Positions 1-11,822 are shown, counted from the first letter of the stretch. The stretch: 64,000 bases of DNA from Hexactinellida sp. DTS-2022 (GCA_028753945.1 JAPNXP010000013.1:620001-684000), one strand, 5' to 3'. Numbers and translations: made by a program. Notes: generated by a model from the letters alone, not told the origin.

Positions 1-121
1 CACTGTTGTCACCAAATATATCGTGTTACTATGGGTAATAAATAAGATAAACAATTATTATATCCTGAACAAAATGCGTGCAAATTCACACTTTTATCCA
101 AAAATTTGTACTTCGAATTGT

Positions 122-345
122 AATATTAACATATCGGTTAACAGTTAACTGATCACTAAAATCCGTAACAGTTAACCGGTATTAGCGGCGATTAACCGAA
201 TCCAGCCTTGATTTAATATTTTCTGAAGGACGAAATGTAGCAGTAGTAAGGATTACAAGCAAAGCTGAACAATACTAATTATGTAGTATAAATAATGTTC
301 TACTGTGTTGATCAGCATGGGCGGTTAACCGGTTAACCGTGGCGA
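122..345. repeat. cluster of GGTTAACC-type palindromic motifs
   Basis: AT-rich DNA with repeated gttaacc/ggttaacc motifs at about 130-200 and 320-345. The same motif recurs near 13075-13100 and 36457-36475 in the blocks upstream of transporter copies, so it is probably transposon-derived. From 346 to about 1380 I see no gene. Parts of 540-760 resemble the 'cttgtttacct' repeat family described at 15582-16671. Confidence 0.4.
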
Positions 346-1384
346 GAAATTGAATTGTAACCGTAGCCCCAGAATTTACCATTGAATAAAATATTGGGAA
401 CAAGAAGATACTCTCTCTCTCCTCCCCCTGACTTGAGGGTGGAGTCGATTCCTCCCTCCTGACGCTATACAGTATGTGGCTTAGAAATTAGTACGTATCT
501 CAAATACAAGTGTCACTAAGTGTCTCTTTAACAACAAACAGCCCTTATTTGCAAGTAGATAATTCTAAATTCGTATTTAGCATATGCAATTACTTAAAAT
601 AACCGTCTAATTTCTATGTAAATTCTAATATTTTACAAACTTGTTTACCTATATTGTCAATAACTACAACAAATAGACATAATAAAAATTTGTGAGTGTC
701 AAATTCGTATTCAGCATACTTGTTTACCTAGTATACACATTTAGAAGTGAAGAAATAACTGGATTCGACCTGGGATATAAAGAATTTTTAACAACCCATA
801 ATATTTATTGGAACATTTTCTATTTATAAGTATGACTCAATCTCGCCTAGACGAAAATGAGACTCAATTTGGACTGAAACTCAATTTCGCCTGCGACATA
901 TACGTAGTCAAGCCGCTTACAACCAAAAAAAGGCATAATCATGCATTTTTATATAGAATTTTCAGACTTTGTAGGTTTGTTCTTTCATGCAAATAGTGTA
1001 TTTTTGGATATAGTGCCAACTCCAAATTCCAATGTGTCGGCCACAATTGACTACTTAAGGGACACATTTTGAAGGTGTTAAAACTCATCTAACTTCCTCA
1101 AATTAAGTCCAATCCAATTTTTATGCCGATATTCGTAATCAACACTAAATTTGGCGTCATTTAAGTGGTCACCTGAGACAATTTTTCCTTGACGACGCAG
1201 GAATGTTGTAGGAATTTAACAACATTCCATTCTCAAATTTGATTGTAACCCTATCGAGTGATCCCTTGTTCGACTCCACTCAGCTTCCTGAAGCTAGTTA
1301 GACACATGTGGACCCTCTAAAAAGTCATTTGGTGCAATTGTACTGTTCTGACATATTTGTTCCGGCTGCAAAATGATTCCGGCC

Positions 1385-1528
1385 CATAGGCGTCGGACCC
1401 ACCCGGCCACCCGGCTCTACCCGGCTCTACTCGGCGTGAATGTAGCGGCCCCGGAATCGATTGGGCCGATCCCGGAACCTTTGGCCAGACGGCCCAAAGG
1501 GCCGGCGGGACCATTTCCGACGCCTATG
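1385..1528. mobile_element. GC-rich MITE with 8-bp target duplication (hAT-type)
   Basis: A 144-bp element begins CATAGGCGTCGGA and ends with its inverse TCCGACGCCTATG. It is flanked on both sides by the 8-bp direct repeat ttccggcc (1377-1384 and 1529-1536). The interior is rich in GGCC, unlike its AT-rich surroundings. The 8-bp duplication points to hAT-type transposition. Open frames over it are accidental. Confidence 0.75.
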
Positions 1529-2352
1529 TTCCGGCCGGTACCAATTTGTCATAAATTGTTCATTTAACAAATTAGTTTCGGGCTAAATTTAGAGTGTTAA
1601 TCATTTCTATGGGTTCGTCTATTCCATAGCAAATTCGTTCCGGCTTAATTTATACCAGTAATCACTTAGACGGGTTTCTAATCCAACACTTAAGTAACAC
1701 TTCAAACCAAGTTAACAAAATAGAAGGCAAATACAAATATATTTTATGTAAATAGAGGTTAGTATCCCGGGACCGGATATATTTCTGGGATTTGAATCCT
1801 GGGGATTCTTTCTAAATCCCAGGTTTCAATACTTCATTTGTTAATAGTTTTTCTGTTATACGGTATATACGGTATATACGTATCCCTTCGTTGCCCCAGT
1901 ATGTGAATGTCAAACTGAAACTACACTTAAGTAACATTTACGTAATCACCACCCTTGCCTAGGTACATAACCGTACATTATAATTAAAAACCATGCACCC
2001 TCAGCCTCTGGGAAGTAGTAAATATGTGTATTATCCTACGTACTAATTGTATTAACCTTAGAAATAGAGCTTATGGTCTCAGGATTTCGAATTAGATGTT
2101 ATCCAATCTCGTGATTAATAATACAAGGTATCTATCAGATCCGGTGGAAGCAGTTATAGTGGTCTGGCCATGACATGACCGGCCTAACTAGTGATGTAAG
2201 AGTGGTTGAGCTATTGGCCTGACCGCTTCTGCCGGTGTGTATGATATTTACTGGATTAATGTTAAACATAGTCGTCTTTGTTATACTAGCTTTGTTCTTA
2301 AACAGTAAGTATGAAAACTAATTTCGCATTTACAAATTTTCTTATGAATATA

Positions 2353-2510
2353 CAAGTAAACTCTCGTTATAACGAAGTGCTCGTGACCTGTAAATTCCTT
2401 CGTTATATCCGGATATTCGTTATAAGCGGAAAATAATTAATGCATTTAGTGCTCCGTTAATAAGCGGGTATTTCGTTATATCCGAGTTCGTTATAACGGG
2501 AGTTCATCTG
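2353..2510. mobile_element. mariner/pogo-type MITE (TA duplication)
   Basis: The termini are inverted repeats containing CTCGTTATAACGAA on the left and TTCGTTATAACGGGAG on the right. They are flanked by TA (2351-2352 and 2511-2512). The interior repeats the cgttata motif. At 158 bp it is too short to code and fits a non-autonomous Tc1/mariner/pogo element. From 1537 to 2350 I see only fragments of repeats, including a 'cccggga' stretch at 1765-1830 resembling hAT subterminal sequence. Confidence 0.65.
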
Positions 2511-2863
2511 TATTTATTGTTGCTGTACAAAATAAACAAAAGTTGATAAATTCGAAATGTACATAGAGGCCAGCTTCCAACGGGTTTAATAGGTAAACAA
2601 GGATGATGATTTCCAATTTAGAATCGGAATATTTCTAAAATGATATTTATTGTTGTCTTTGACACTTTGTGGCAAATAGGAAAAAAGTTGTCAAGTATTA
2701 TACTTCACCTAAAGACTAGCCTTCGACAAATATACTGGTAAATACATTTGTTGAATAGAACTTGTTTTGTGGCAAAAAGAAAATGTTTGTTGTCAGAGGC
2801 GGCGCCAGGATTTTCAGGTAGGGGGGCCAGGAGGGGATTTCAGGGGGGTCCACACTGTACAAC

Positions 2864-3238
2864 CAGTGATGTGCTCCCTGCTCCGTTACTAGTAACGGAG
2901 TAACGGTAACGATAACGGAAAAAGTAACGGTAACGGGCATCCGTTACTTTTAACTAGTTACCGTTATCTTTAATCAGTTACTCTTACCATTACATTACCG
3001 TAACACAGAAACCGTTATTACGTCAAACTTATTCCATTGCCATTACGACGTTATTTTAAATCAGTTACCATTACATTAAGGTTACTGTACTGAATATAGG
3101 TAAACGGGTAAACCTAACAAAAGTAACGGAGTAAAGGTAACGGAATAAATAAAGTAACGGTAACGGAGTAAGGGTAACGGGAGATATAAAGTAACGGTAA
3201 CTGAGTAACGGAAGATTTTGTAACGGAGTACATCACTG
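2864..3238. mobile_element. hAT-type MITE nested in a G/C-tract repeat
   Basis: A 375-bp element begins CAGTGATGTGCTCC and ends GGAGTACATCACTG. It is flanked by the perfect 8-bp duplication tgtacaac (2856-2863, 3239-3246). The interior consists of many diverged 'gtaacgg' units in both orientations, so it can fold on itself. The flanking sequence (about 2794-2863 and 3247-3290) has long G or C runs and a ggcggcgccagg motif, and looks like an older repeat split by this insertion. Confidence 0.8.
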
Positions 3239-3417
3239 TGTACAACATTGTTATTCTAGGGGGGGGCCATGGCCCCCCCCTGCCCCCTAATTATACCGCA
3301 CAAGTTAATTACTAATCTGAAATCTGAATGAGTAACGTGTGTTGTTTACATATAGTGTAAATTGATCTTCTTAAACTACCAATGATCAGAAAAATAATAT
3401 ATATTTTTGATGATTAA

Positions 3418-4768
3418 TGGATACAAAATCACAAATATCCAACACGGAACAAGCTTGGATATTCCCAGTCCTTATAGCATCAATAGCATCTAGTTCAGTG
3501 GTTACCAACCTTTTTTAACTCGTGAACCCCCTGATACCCGAAAATCTGGTGGTTCACTCCCAGGACATACCTAAGTCTGAAGGATTCTATTGACAAAGGC
3601 ATCGATTATAAAAACAGGATGGGGGGTGAACATCATATGGTTTCATTAGGATGAAAAGCATCAGTTAGTAATAATATCACAAGGTTAATCTAAGTATACA
3701 TGGATTTATAGACGAGCGAGCGAGAAAAATTTTCTTGGGTGAAGAGGATTTTCAAATATCATTGAGTATTACTAACAATTTATGACAATAATATATTGCT
3801 GATTTTAGGGAGGATAAAATTATGAGGTGCACCAATATTGGGGAGGGGAGGGGGGGCGAATGCCCAAAGGTAGGTTGTGGTAAATGGACCAGTACGAACC
3901 AAGCCCTCTTTGAAAAAGAACACAATAGTAATAAATCAATATAGTCGAGTAATCAGAATTTACTTGGGAGATTATAACTATATTTTAAAAACTTTATTTA
4001 AAATGCTCAATATTCACTCCACTCCTTGTCCCGTGCACCCCCGTGACGTGTCCCGTCCGAACTTAGACTAGATTCTTTCATCTTTGGATTCAGTCTTGGG
4101 TATCCGTCTCCCATTGAGGAAGAGGTTAAAAGGATAGGAGTGTTGGATGATTCTACTTTCCCAATCTTCAGTTCTTGTTTGTTCTTCTTTGCAATATTTG
4201 GCTGAGCATGTTTCCTTCTTCACATAAAGGTTAGGAGCGAAAGCTCTCATCATCCTACTCTCTCTTCCCAATGCATTAGGATGGTTACTCGTAGCTTTTG
4301 GTTACCATTGGACTGTTATGGTGTTAGGCAGAGCTGTATCTGGTGTGGCGATTGGTAGTTCTTCTGCTCTCATTTCTGTCTTTATATCAGACATGGCACC
4401 CAAACAATCCAAAGGATTCTATGGTAGCATTTTCCAACACGCATTTATCTCCGGAGTGGCTCTGATTATATTCATATTTATGTATGGACTGGTTCTGTTA
4501 AAATTCGTCTTTTTCAGCTTCCATGTCTTTTTGTTTATACATCTAGCTATTGCAATAATTCTAGTTTGTATTTCCATATCTTGAACAATTGGTGGGATCT
4601 TACTATATATTCTCTTTTTTTGCGCTTTTGAATATCTCTATGTGTGTGTTTGTGTTTATTTTCATTCCAGAAACAACAGGACTGAGTTTGGAGAAGGTGA
4701 AAGAGTTGTTCAAAGATGAAATTATTTTTGTTAAATGCCGGAATCCTTTTTCAAAAAATGTTATTTAG
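3418..4768 (+). pseudogene. MFS sugar transporter pseudogene (copy A)
   Basis: The start matches the intact copies (ATGGATACAAAATC...). The N-terminal coding sequence is interrupted at about residue 26 by a MITE (3496 to about 4062). It resumes with the GFSLGYPSPIEEEV region, then has in-frame stops (TGA about 4203, TAA in place of the ACAGAA codons near 4225). After the GFYGSIFQHAFISGV region it jumps to the tenth membrane segment, so roughly 700 bp of central coding sequence is deleted. The C-terminal PETTG-like tail is recognisable up to a TAG at about 4768. It cannot encode a transporter. The pattern after the deletion matches copy F (29308), so the two are sister copies. Confidence 0.85.
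3496..4062 (+). mobile_element. hAT-type MITE inserted in transporter pseudogene
   Basis: It begins CAGTGGTTACCAACC inside the transporter reading frame. It aligns over most of its length with the complete element at 36760-37361, including 'gacatacctaagtctgaagg' and the 'tccttgtcccgtgcaccccc' stretch. The right terminal repeat is degraded, so the 3' boundary is approximate. Confidence 0.75.
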
Positions 4769-5017
4769 GTTTTGTTCTTTCTTGGTTGTAATTCATTTAT
4801 AATAGATATGTGTTTCCTACTCATTAATAAATTCCTTACATCTTTTTTGTCTCTTTACTGCTTATGTTTCTATTAAATGTGAACCTGTGTACACCTCGTT
4901 TTAAAACCGTTTCCACAAATTTATTTCACAATTTCATTTTTTGTCAGTTGGCATTACTCAACCTTCAGATGTTTGTTCTTACAGACATCTCAAGGCCCAA
5001 CGCATGTTTGTTTCCAT

Positions 5018-5238
5018 CAGGGTTGCCAACTTTTGTAAGCACAAAGCGTGGAAAACAATTTTTCACCTCAAAAAGCAGTATATTGAGGGGTTTGTTCAGC
5101 GTCCATCCCTTAATTTTATGCTACTTTCTCAGGCGCGGGACGTCCTTTCTAACGTGAAGTTTTGAATGTAAGCGTGAGATCGTGAGATTTAAAAAAAGCG
5201 TGAGATTCACGCCTAAAGCGTGATAGTTGGCAACCCTG
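5018..5238. mobile_element. 221-bp hAT-type MITE with visible empty site
   Basis: The termini are CAGGGTTGCCAACT and its inverse AGTTGGCAACCCTG. The 8-bp duplication is gtttccat/gtctccat (5010-5017, 5239-5246). The paralogous locus at 30980-30987 has gtctccat with no insertion, which confirms the boundaries. Interior 'gcgtgaga' repeats make the open frames here accidental. Confidence 0.85.
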
Positions 5239-6699
5239 GTCTCCATTTCGGGGAAACAGTTTTTATTCATATGCCGAGAATACTTATTTCAACGAATGTG
5301 CCTTCCCTTCAATTATGTTACACTACTTTAAATATAAGGATAATTATCTTTTAAATAGGATATGACGTGAGTGACCTTCGATATACTATAAGGCCATACC
5401 ACTGATTATACCATGGATTACTTAAAGTCCATTGATAAATGGGTTATTTATATTTATCTCCATAACTAGTAATGATAGACGTCATAAATGTACTATAACT
5501 ATATAGGAATTTGGTATCAAGGTATGCATAGCCTTCTTCAGAATTGTGCTGTTTCACCATATGATTACGTAATCGCTATTTTGGGTGCGAAATATTGTGT
5601 TATAATAACCTGCTTTTACCATAGTTAAACGTGTTATAAATGTTCAAGATTGGAACATGATGATGCCCATAACTAGTTAATGAAATATATTGAAATTATA
5701 AATGGAATGTTGTACATTCCTAGGTTGCCAGGTATATGTATATTTCCTAAATGAAACATAACTCAAAGACTATCAATTTTATGTAAACTGGTCTAGTTCT
5801 GATCTATCCGGAATAGGTAACTTCCTATTCATTGATAATACATCATTTATGCTTAACTTCATTAACTTTTGAGATAATGAGATAATTAGCAAATAATTTT
5901 GTCTAAGCTAAATATCTCCTTATTTCAATAAGACAACCGTTATCACAAAGTGTTTATTTACAGGGTATACCCTTGTGACCAACGAACTTTACCAGTTGAA
6001 GAGTCTCAGCTACGGATTACTGCAATTTTATGCATGCAAATGCAAGATATCGGTTTAATGAAAAAATCAAAAATTACAGTTGTGCCGACAGCATGTCCTT
6101 TACGACACTATTATGGTCGTTGGTTGATTAATAGTTCCTCCAAAAGAAAATGCTGAAAAATAACTAATTGAAAAACTGATGGAATACAAATAACTGATTG
6201 GATGCATGAATATACTACTCTCGACCAATTAATTTACAGCCTCTGTTAGGCATTCTATAATGTACACTTAATTAATTAATTTAACAAGTGATAGAAATCC
6301 TTTTAGACAAATTGAATGCTACTCGATAATCCATCCAAATTACAGTTTATAGTTAATAAAACTCTGTTCTGTGGAGAGGATATGGATAAAATAACATTAC
6401 TGGGCCACTATTATATAGTATAGTCGGCACAGTAAAATAGTTCCTGTAATAAGCAATAGGAATTTTTTTTTGGAAATTTTATCACATAATTTTATCTAAT
6501 GAAAGTGAACATCATGATGTATGTAGTTCCCTAATAGATACATTTGAAAATAAACCTTTGGTGATCTTGATGGCATCAGGGGCATGATACAGTTGCTATT
6601 TAGTAATAAGTAATAAGATGCGAATTATTCAAAGTGTCTGTTAATATACTTGTATGTATTATATATAGCAGGCATTCATGTAAGTTTTATTAATCCAGT

Positions 6700-7780
6700 T
6701 GATAAAGACCCGTCTACATGGGCTAAAACTGAAGTATATAGCAATGCAGATAATCTAAATGATCCCAATGATCCAATCAATGAAGGGATATCGCTTATTG
6801 TGTTATTTTATGCTATAAAATACTCTGGATCTTGTTTTAATAATTATAATACGTTATGTACTTTTCACTATGGGCATCTTTGATTTAATAATGGCTAGGT
6901 TGTTTACCATTGTCCGCTATAAATTGATTATTTGTGTCAGCTAATATGTTGTAATAGTAAATTATTGTATGCATAAGCGTAATCTTTTTCAAATTTTCAG
7001 AAAACCTCAGGGGTCAGAGGTCAACCGTCGATTCGAAAGGTCAATTCGGTCCAACTCCGATATCGAAATTACTGTAGCTGCGTCCGCTCCCGAAATAACA
7101 TCGCTGCTAGCGACGTTAGCATTCGGAGGTGGATGATCAACCTTCAGGTAGATTGAGAAAATACAGTATACATTTAATGTACATCAAGATGGGTCAGTAA
7201 CCACTCCACCGGAAAATATCCGCTCCCAGACAAAGGGCTTCCGGACGGCCACCGAATAGAGAACCATCTTTAATGAATAAATACAATACAGTTATGATGG
7301 CTCAAAAAAATTATTTTAAATTCGTTTGAGTTGAAGATATATGATTCCTTTGCTCATGCAAAATTTCAATTAGTATCTAGTATCTACAAATATTTTGATA
7401 TGTTGCTCATGTTGGTTTTGTATTTCCATATATCAACTAATCCTAGTCGTATCTAGATTTTTAATTCATCTCCCTCAATTTTCATTGTTTGAAAATATTC
7501 CTCAGACTGTTTTTGTTGAATACGTTTCAACCTACCGCATATAATATTTTAAAAATATGTCTATGTTTTATTTGAATTTACAGAAGGATCATTGTCGTTA
7601 GATTCTCCGTCTTTTTTAAAATTTCAGTTAATTGGAGGGAGACCACAAAACGAACTAATACATGTGTTTGACAAACTTTATCTAGATTTACATTTACGTA
7701 TAACTATGGTTACTAGTGCAAAATTCGTAATTACGGTAGCATTCACAGATATTCTGATATACGTGGGTCCATCATTCTAA
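6700..7780 (+). other. candidate exons of an unidentified gene or relic
   Basis: Three stretches look exon-like. About 6700-6830, after an 'atccag' acceptor, reads VDKDPSTWAKTEVYSNADN and onward. About 7003-7130, after 'ttttcag', reads KPQGSEVNRRFERSIRSNSD and onward up to a TGA. 7583-7780, after 'tttacag', reads GSLSLDSPSFLKFQLIGGRP and continues to a TAA at the end. All three recur at 31725-32430, where a 1-bp insertion in the second shifts the frame and the third is shortened. I do not recognise the protein. It could be a decayed gene or chance frames in a duplicated block. Confidence 0.25.
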
Positions 7781-7920
7781 CATTTGTTTGGGTTGTTAGA
7801 CACATATGTTTTTGCAAAATATTTGATTCATTGAAAAATTATTTGCGCATTACTGATATTTTTGGCCAAGTTGTATTAAAATGTGTGGATCAGTGCTGCA
7901 ATGGATGACTCAAACCCACT

Positions 7921-8060
7921 GACTACGATTATCAGTCGGACCATGTTGAAGTATTAGGAATAATAATGGAAAGAAGCGATTGGAATTTTGAAACGCATTG
8001 CGAATATTCTGTTTATCGTTTGCTTATGCTGGTAGGAGTGAAACCAGAGTTTGCATGATG
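7921..8060 (+). pseudogene. diverged MFS transporter relic
   Basis: The DNA here matches the central cytoplasmic-loop region of the transporters: a 'tacgattatcagtcgga' stretch (YDYQSE) followed by a diverged version of the IKESSDW region and the cgcattcga segment. It appears again at about 32581-32720. Only about 100-140 bp is recognisable. It is an old, decayed member of the cluster. Confidence 0.5.
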
Positions 8061-8527
8061 TGGGGAGGACAACCCACACGAAACTCCACGCTAATGATTG
8101 GCCTGCAATGCCACTATAATGGCAACAAATAGGATAACATCGATATACAATTATATAGTTAACGGTGCACAAGCTGGCCGAGATCACTGCTATAATTTCA
8201 TGAGAGGGGGACATACTACTACATGGAACGTAAATAGGATTTGAGATAGGGCACGGGTTTGCTAAAATTGCAGGGCCGCGTTCCACTCGTGGTGAAACAT
8301 ACAATTCCTCCTATTTTTGGCTGATATTCTTATTAGACACTAAAATGGATCTCATAATTTCTCTGAGAAGTCAGCCCCGGTATACATTATGTTGTTGTTA
8401 TTATTATATTTAGTTAATAACAAGGGTGATTCAAATTAACTAACTAACATTATTGTATGAAATGAATATTTACAACAATAATGAAGATAAAGTCAACTAA
8501 TTATATAAAAGTTATAGAAAACAAAAG

Positions 8528-10037
8528 CTACACACCAACATCATATACATATTTTCTTGGAAAAGGATTCCAGCATTTAACAAAAATAATTTTATCTTTG
8601 AACAACTTTTCCACCTCCTCCATACTCAGTCCTGTTGTCTCGGGAATGAAGAGAAACACAAACACACATGTAGACACATTCAAACCGCAAAAATAGAGAA
8701 TATATAGTGAGATCCCACCAATTGTTAAAGATATGGAAATGCAAGGAGAATCAGTGTCGTAGAAAACATCAATACACAAATGGACACAGAAGCTGAAATG
8801 GAACGCACTTTAGTAGGAAAAGACTCTCCCAACAATATAAAGGGGACAGGGCCCCATCCCAGTCCATACACAAATCTTATTATAATCAGAGCTACCATAG
8901 GCACGAGAGTGATGTAATCACAGAAGTCTGAACTAACGAGTGTGTGAATACTACTAGAGTTAGTTAGGCTGGATGTTGTATCCAATTCAGAGCACTGAGA
9001 CCAGACATGAGAGGAACCGAACGAATAGACAGACAGTATTACGTGACTCAGAACAATGCCAGCTCCCGAGAATAACAACAGAGGCTTCCTTCCAACTCTA
9101 TCCACGATAAATGAGAAGAGTAGGACTGATACTGACTGAACAGATGTGGGAATGAAAGATGCAACATTTGGAGAAACCAGACGACTTGACCTTAGAATTG
9201 TAGAAGAATAGGAGGCAACAATTGATATACCAGTGAGTTCAACCCCTACGAATACAAGAGAGATGATAACGAGAATCTTAAAGTTCTGCAGTTCCAAAAA
9301 CAGGCTTCGAATGCGTTGCAAGAAAGTCCAATCGCTGGTCTCCTTTATAACCATTTGCATCTCCTCATACTCCGACTGATAATCGTAGTTAGGACCTCTC
9401 AGATACTTCAGAGTGTTCAACGCATCCTTCTTCAACCCTCTGGAAGCTAGCCATCTCGGGGAATACGGCTGCCAGGAAAGAATCAAACACTGCACTAGCT
9501 GTACTACCAATGCTACTAGAGCAAGCCATCGAAATGAAACGAATGCACCAAGTAAGTGACTGCATAACACTCCGGAGATAAATGCATGTTCAAAAATGCT
9601 ACCATAGAATCCTTTGGATTGTTTCGGAGCCATGTCTGCTATGTAGACAGAGATCAGAGCTGTTGTACCACCTATCGCCAGACCTGTTAATGCTCTACCC
9701 AACGACATGATAGTCCAATGATCACCAAAAGCTACGAGTAACCATCCTAATGTGTTGGGAAGAGAGAGTAGGATGATGAGAGCTTTCGCTCCAAACCTTT
9801 CTGTAAAGAAGGAAACAGATACAGTTCCAATGGCTGCAAAAAAGAACAAACAAGAACTGAAGATTGGGAAAGTGGAATCATCCAACACTCCTATCCTTTT
9901 AACCTCTTCCTCAACGGGAGACGGATACCCAAGGCTGAATCCAAAGATGAAAGAACTTAGACTAGATGCTATTGATGCTATAAGAACTGGGGATACCTAG
10001 CTTGTTCTTTGTTGGATATTTGTGATTTTTTATCCAT
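8528..10037 (-). pseudogene. MFS sugar transporter pseudogene (copy B)
   Basis: This is nearly full length relative to the 503-aa copies, with three lesions. A 1-bp deletion lies in the N-terminal ARISPV region (about 9998-10003). A nonsense change (GAA to TAA) sits in the PYLEQL motif at about 8725. A small deletion occurs near 8690 in the FSIFALLNV region. Between the first two lesions 387 codons stay open (8725-9888). They contain the GRALTGLAIGG region, PYSPRWL, DRVGRKPL and GWGPVPFILLGESFP. High identity to the intact copies suggests recent inactivation; a C-terminally truncated product cannot be excluded. Confidence 0.85.
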
Positions 10038-10244
10038 TTATTATCGAAGGATATTTATGTTTCTGGTTATCCTCAATTGAAATGATCAATTTATACTAAA
10101 ATATTTGCTTAATTTAATATACCACCCTGCGAAACAAGAAAAGGTACGTATTAATCCGTATGCATAATCCACATGTCGAAATACTGACTTGTTCAATCAT
10201 ACGAATCTGTTGTAGGCAGACTTCATTGACAATATATGTCATAT

Positions 10245-11022
10245 CTATTTTATTAATCTCGATTGTTGTGTGTTTGTGTGTGTGTGTGTTTGTTTGTTTG
10301 TCCGGATTGTATTAAAGTGATTGGGGAATAGAAACCGCATTTATATATGAGATATAAACTAACTTCCAATTGTTATAATGGGTAAACAAATGTTATTATA
10401 GGTAAACAACAGGCCTTCATCTGGGTGCGCGGCGCGCACCCAGGGGTGCGTAATTTTAAGGAAAATGCTGGAAGGGTGCGTGAAATTGGAATTAATTTGG
10501 GTGCGCACTACGCACCCAGAGTATTTCTAATACTAATTTTGGTCTTTTTCTGGTAAATGTACTATTTTTGGCAAATTTGGGTGCGCGATTGAAAAATCAA
10601 CATCACCTAGGGTGCGCGGATCTCCTAGGGCTAGATGAAGGCCTGGTAAACAAGTATGCTGAACACGATTTTCACGTTTAAAAATTTCTAATATGAATAT
10701 TTGTTGTTGTTGTTTTCACAAAATAGGTAAACAAATTAATGAAAATTCAAAATCAACCTAGAAGTTAGCTTTCAACGGGTATTATAGGTAAACAAGTATG
10801 CTGAACACGAATTTCGCATTTATAAAATTATAATATGAGTATTTGTTGTTGTTGTTGTGTTTTACATAAATAGGTAGACAAATTAATGAAAATTCAAAAT
10901 CATAAAGTCCCTTTCTACCATTTCCATGGTAGAAAGTGTGAGGAGTAAGGGCGCACAGCGGCCGTTAACTTGAATTACGTAGCACCGATCTGTCGCAAAG
11001 CGACCGAGACCGAATTGCTCGT
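10245..11022 (+). mobile_element. Helitron/Helentron-like element with tandem units
   Basis: It begins with ctattttattaatctcgattgttgtgtg, broken here as 'ctattttattaatctcg' plus 'attgttgtgtg', and a GT-rich tract, then 'tttgtccggatt'. The middle holds 'aataggtaaacaagtatgct' units. The end has short hairpins: gcggccg repeats, gtcgcaaagcgac and 'gaccgaattgctcg'. No target duplication is visible, and copies D (about 22025) and G (about 35115) show the uninterrupted site. Absence of duplication, a T-rich 5' end, internal tandem units and a hairpin-rich end fit non-autonomous Helitron-like elements. The class assignment is inference. Confidence 0.5.
10410..10645. mobile_element. hAT-type MITE nested in the Helitron-like element
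   Basis: A 236-bp element has termini CAGGCCTTCATCT and AGATGAAGGCCTG and a perfect 8-bp duplication gtaaacaa (10402-10409, 10646-10653). The interior is built of 'gggtgcg' and its inverse. The related Helitron-like element at 28345 lacks this insertion, so the MITE arrived later. Confidence 0.85.
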
Positions 11023-11079
11023 TATTATGAAATCGAATTGTTATTGGCTTGTAAATTGTCTATTCACTATTGCGTAGGG

Positions 11080-11822
11080 CAGGGGTCGGCAACCCTGCGC
11101 GAAGTATTTCTCCACAGCACACTATGTGATTTTACTCAAACTCTTCCTTGTCGACGATTTTCAGTTTTCTCTGTTTTTTTGCCAACCTGAACACATTAGT
11201 TTTAACTCCAATAAAGTGTTATTACTTGTCATTAAATACATAAGACGGATGGACAAAGATTATCATTGATAAATTGTCACAACCTGAAATTTTTTTCCCA
11301 CCACAGGATGGAATTAGTAATAAGTAGAGAATAAAGTGCTGAACTGTTTTAACGAGGTTTAACCGCATACGACTGGAAAATAACTGATTAGTCGGGTTGG
11401 AGGTCAGTCATGAGAGGAAGAAAGTACCAGGCCAAATATTCTCTGCATAAATGGTGCTATAACCATTTTCCATGGATTATTGTTTCTAAGACCATTTTCC
11501 ATGTAATCTAGGTCTCCGGACCTATTCTTTCGGGGAAATGTGCTCCGAGTGCCATTATTCCATGGAAAAATGGTCCTATGACCAAAATTCAATGAATACT
11601 GGTCCCATCGTGAGACGAAATATTTCAGACTTGGACCATTTTTCTATCGAATATTGGCCCACCGAACCAAATTTTTCCGGTAAAATTGGTACGGTGGACA
11701 ATTTTTGGGGACAAATTTTCCAGTGACAGAACTATGAGGATAATATTTGGCACGGAAGGTCATAAATATGTTGACATTATAGGTAAACTGGCACACTTCA
11801 TTCAAAAGGTTGCCGGCTCCTG
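11080..11822. mobile_element. 743-bp non-autonomous hAT element
   Basis: The termini are CAGGGGTCGGCAACC and GGTTGCCGGCTCCTG, a terminal repeat typical of hAT elements. The 8-bp duplication gcgtaggg is perfect (11072-11079, 11823-11830). The empty site is at 35162-35169 upstream of copy G. Internally, 11440-11740 carries repeated 'accattttccatgg' and 'aaattttcc' motifs. No transposase is seen. Confidence 0.9.

Larger units (their letters stand above)
4769..8340 (+). repeat. duplicated downstream block (paralogous to 30756-33060)
   Basis: This stretch follows pseudogene A and aligns in pieces with the DNA after pseudogene F at 30756-33060. It therefore belongs to one segmental duplication of transporter plus downstream DNA. 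Differences include a MITE at 5018-5238 absent from the other copy, a segment at about 5483-5720 in inverted orientation, and extra DNA at about 5720-6430. A single copy of the TATACTATAGTATAG-type palindrome unit lies near 6400-6435. No complete gene is evident; candidate exons are listed separately. Confidence 0.65.

Noticed and set aside
1317..1567. Proline/arginine-rich frames on both strands
   Set aside because: They lie across a GC-rich MITE with an 8-bp duplication.
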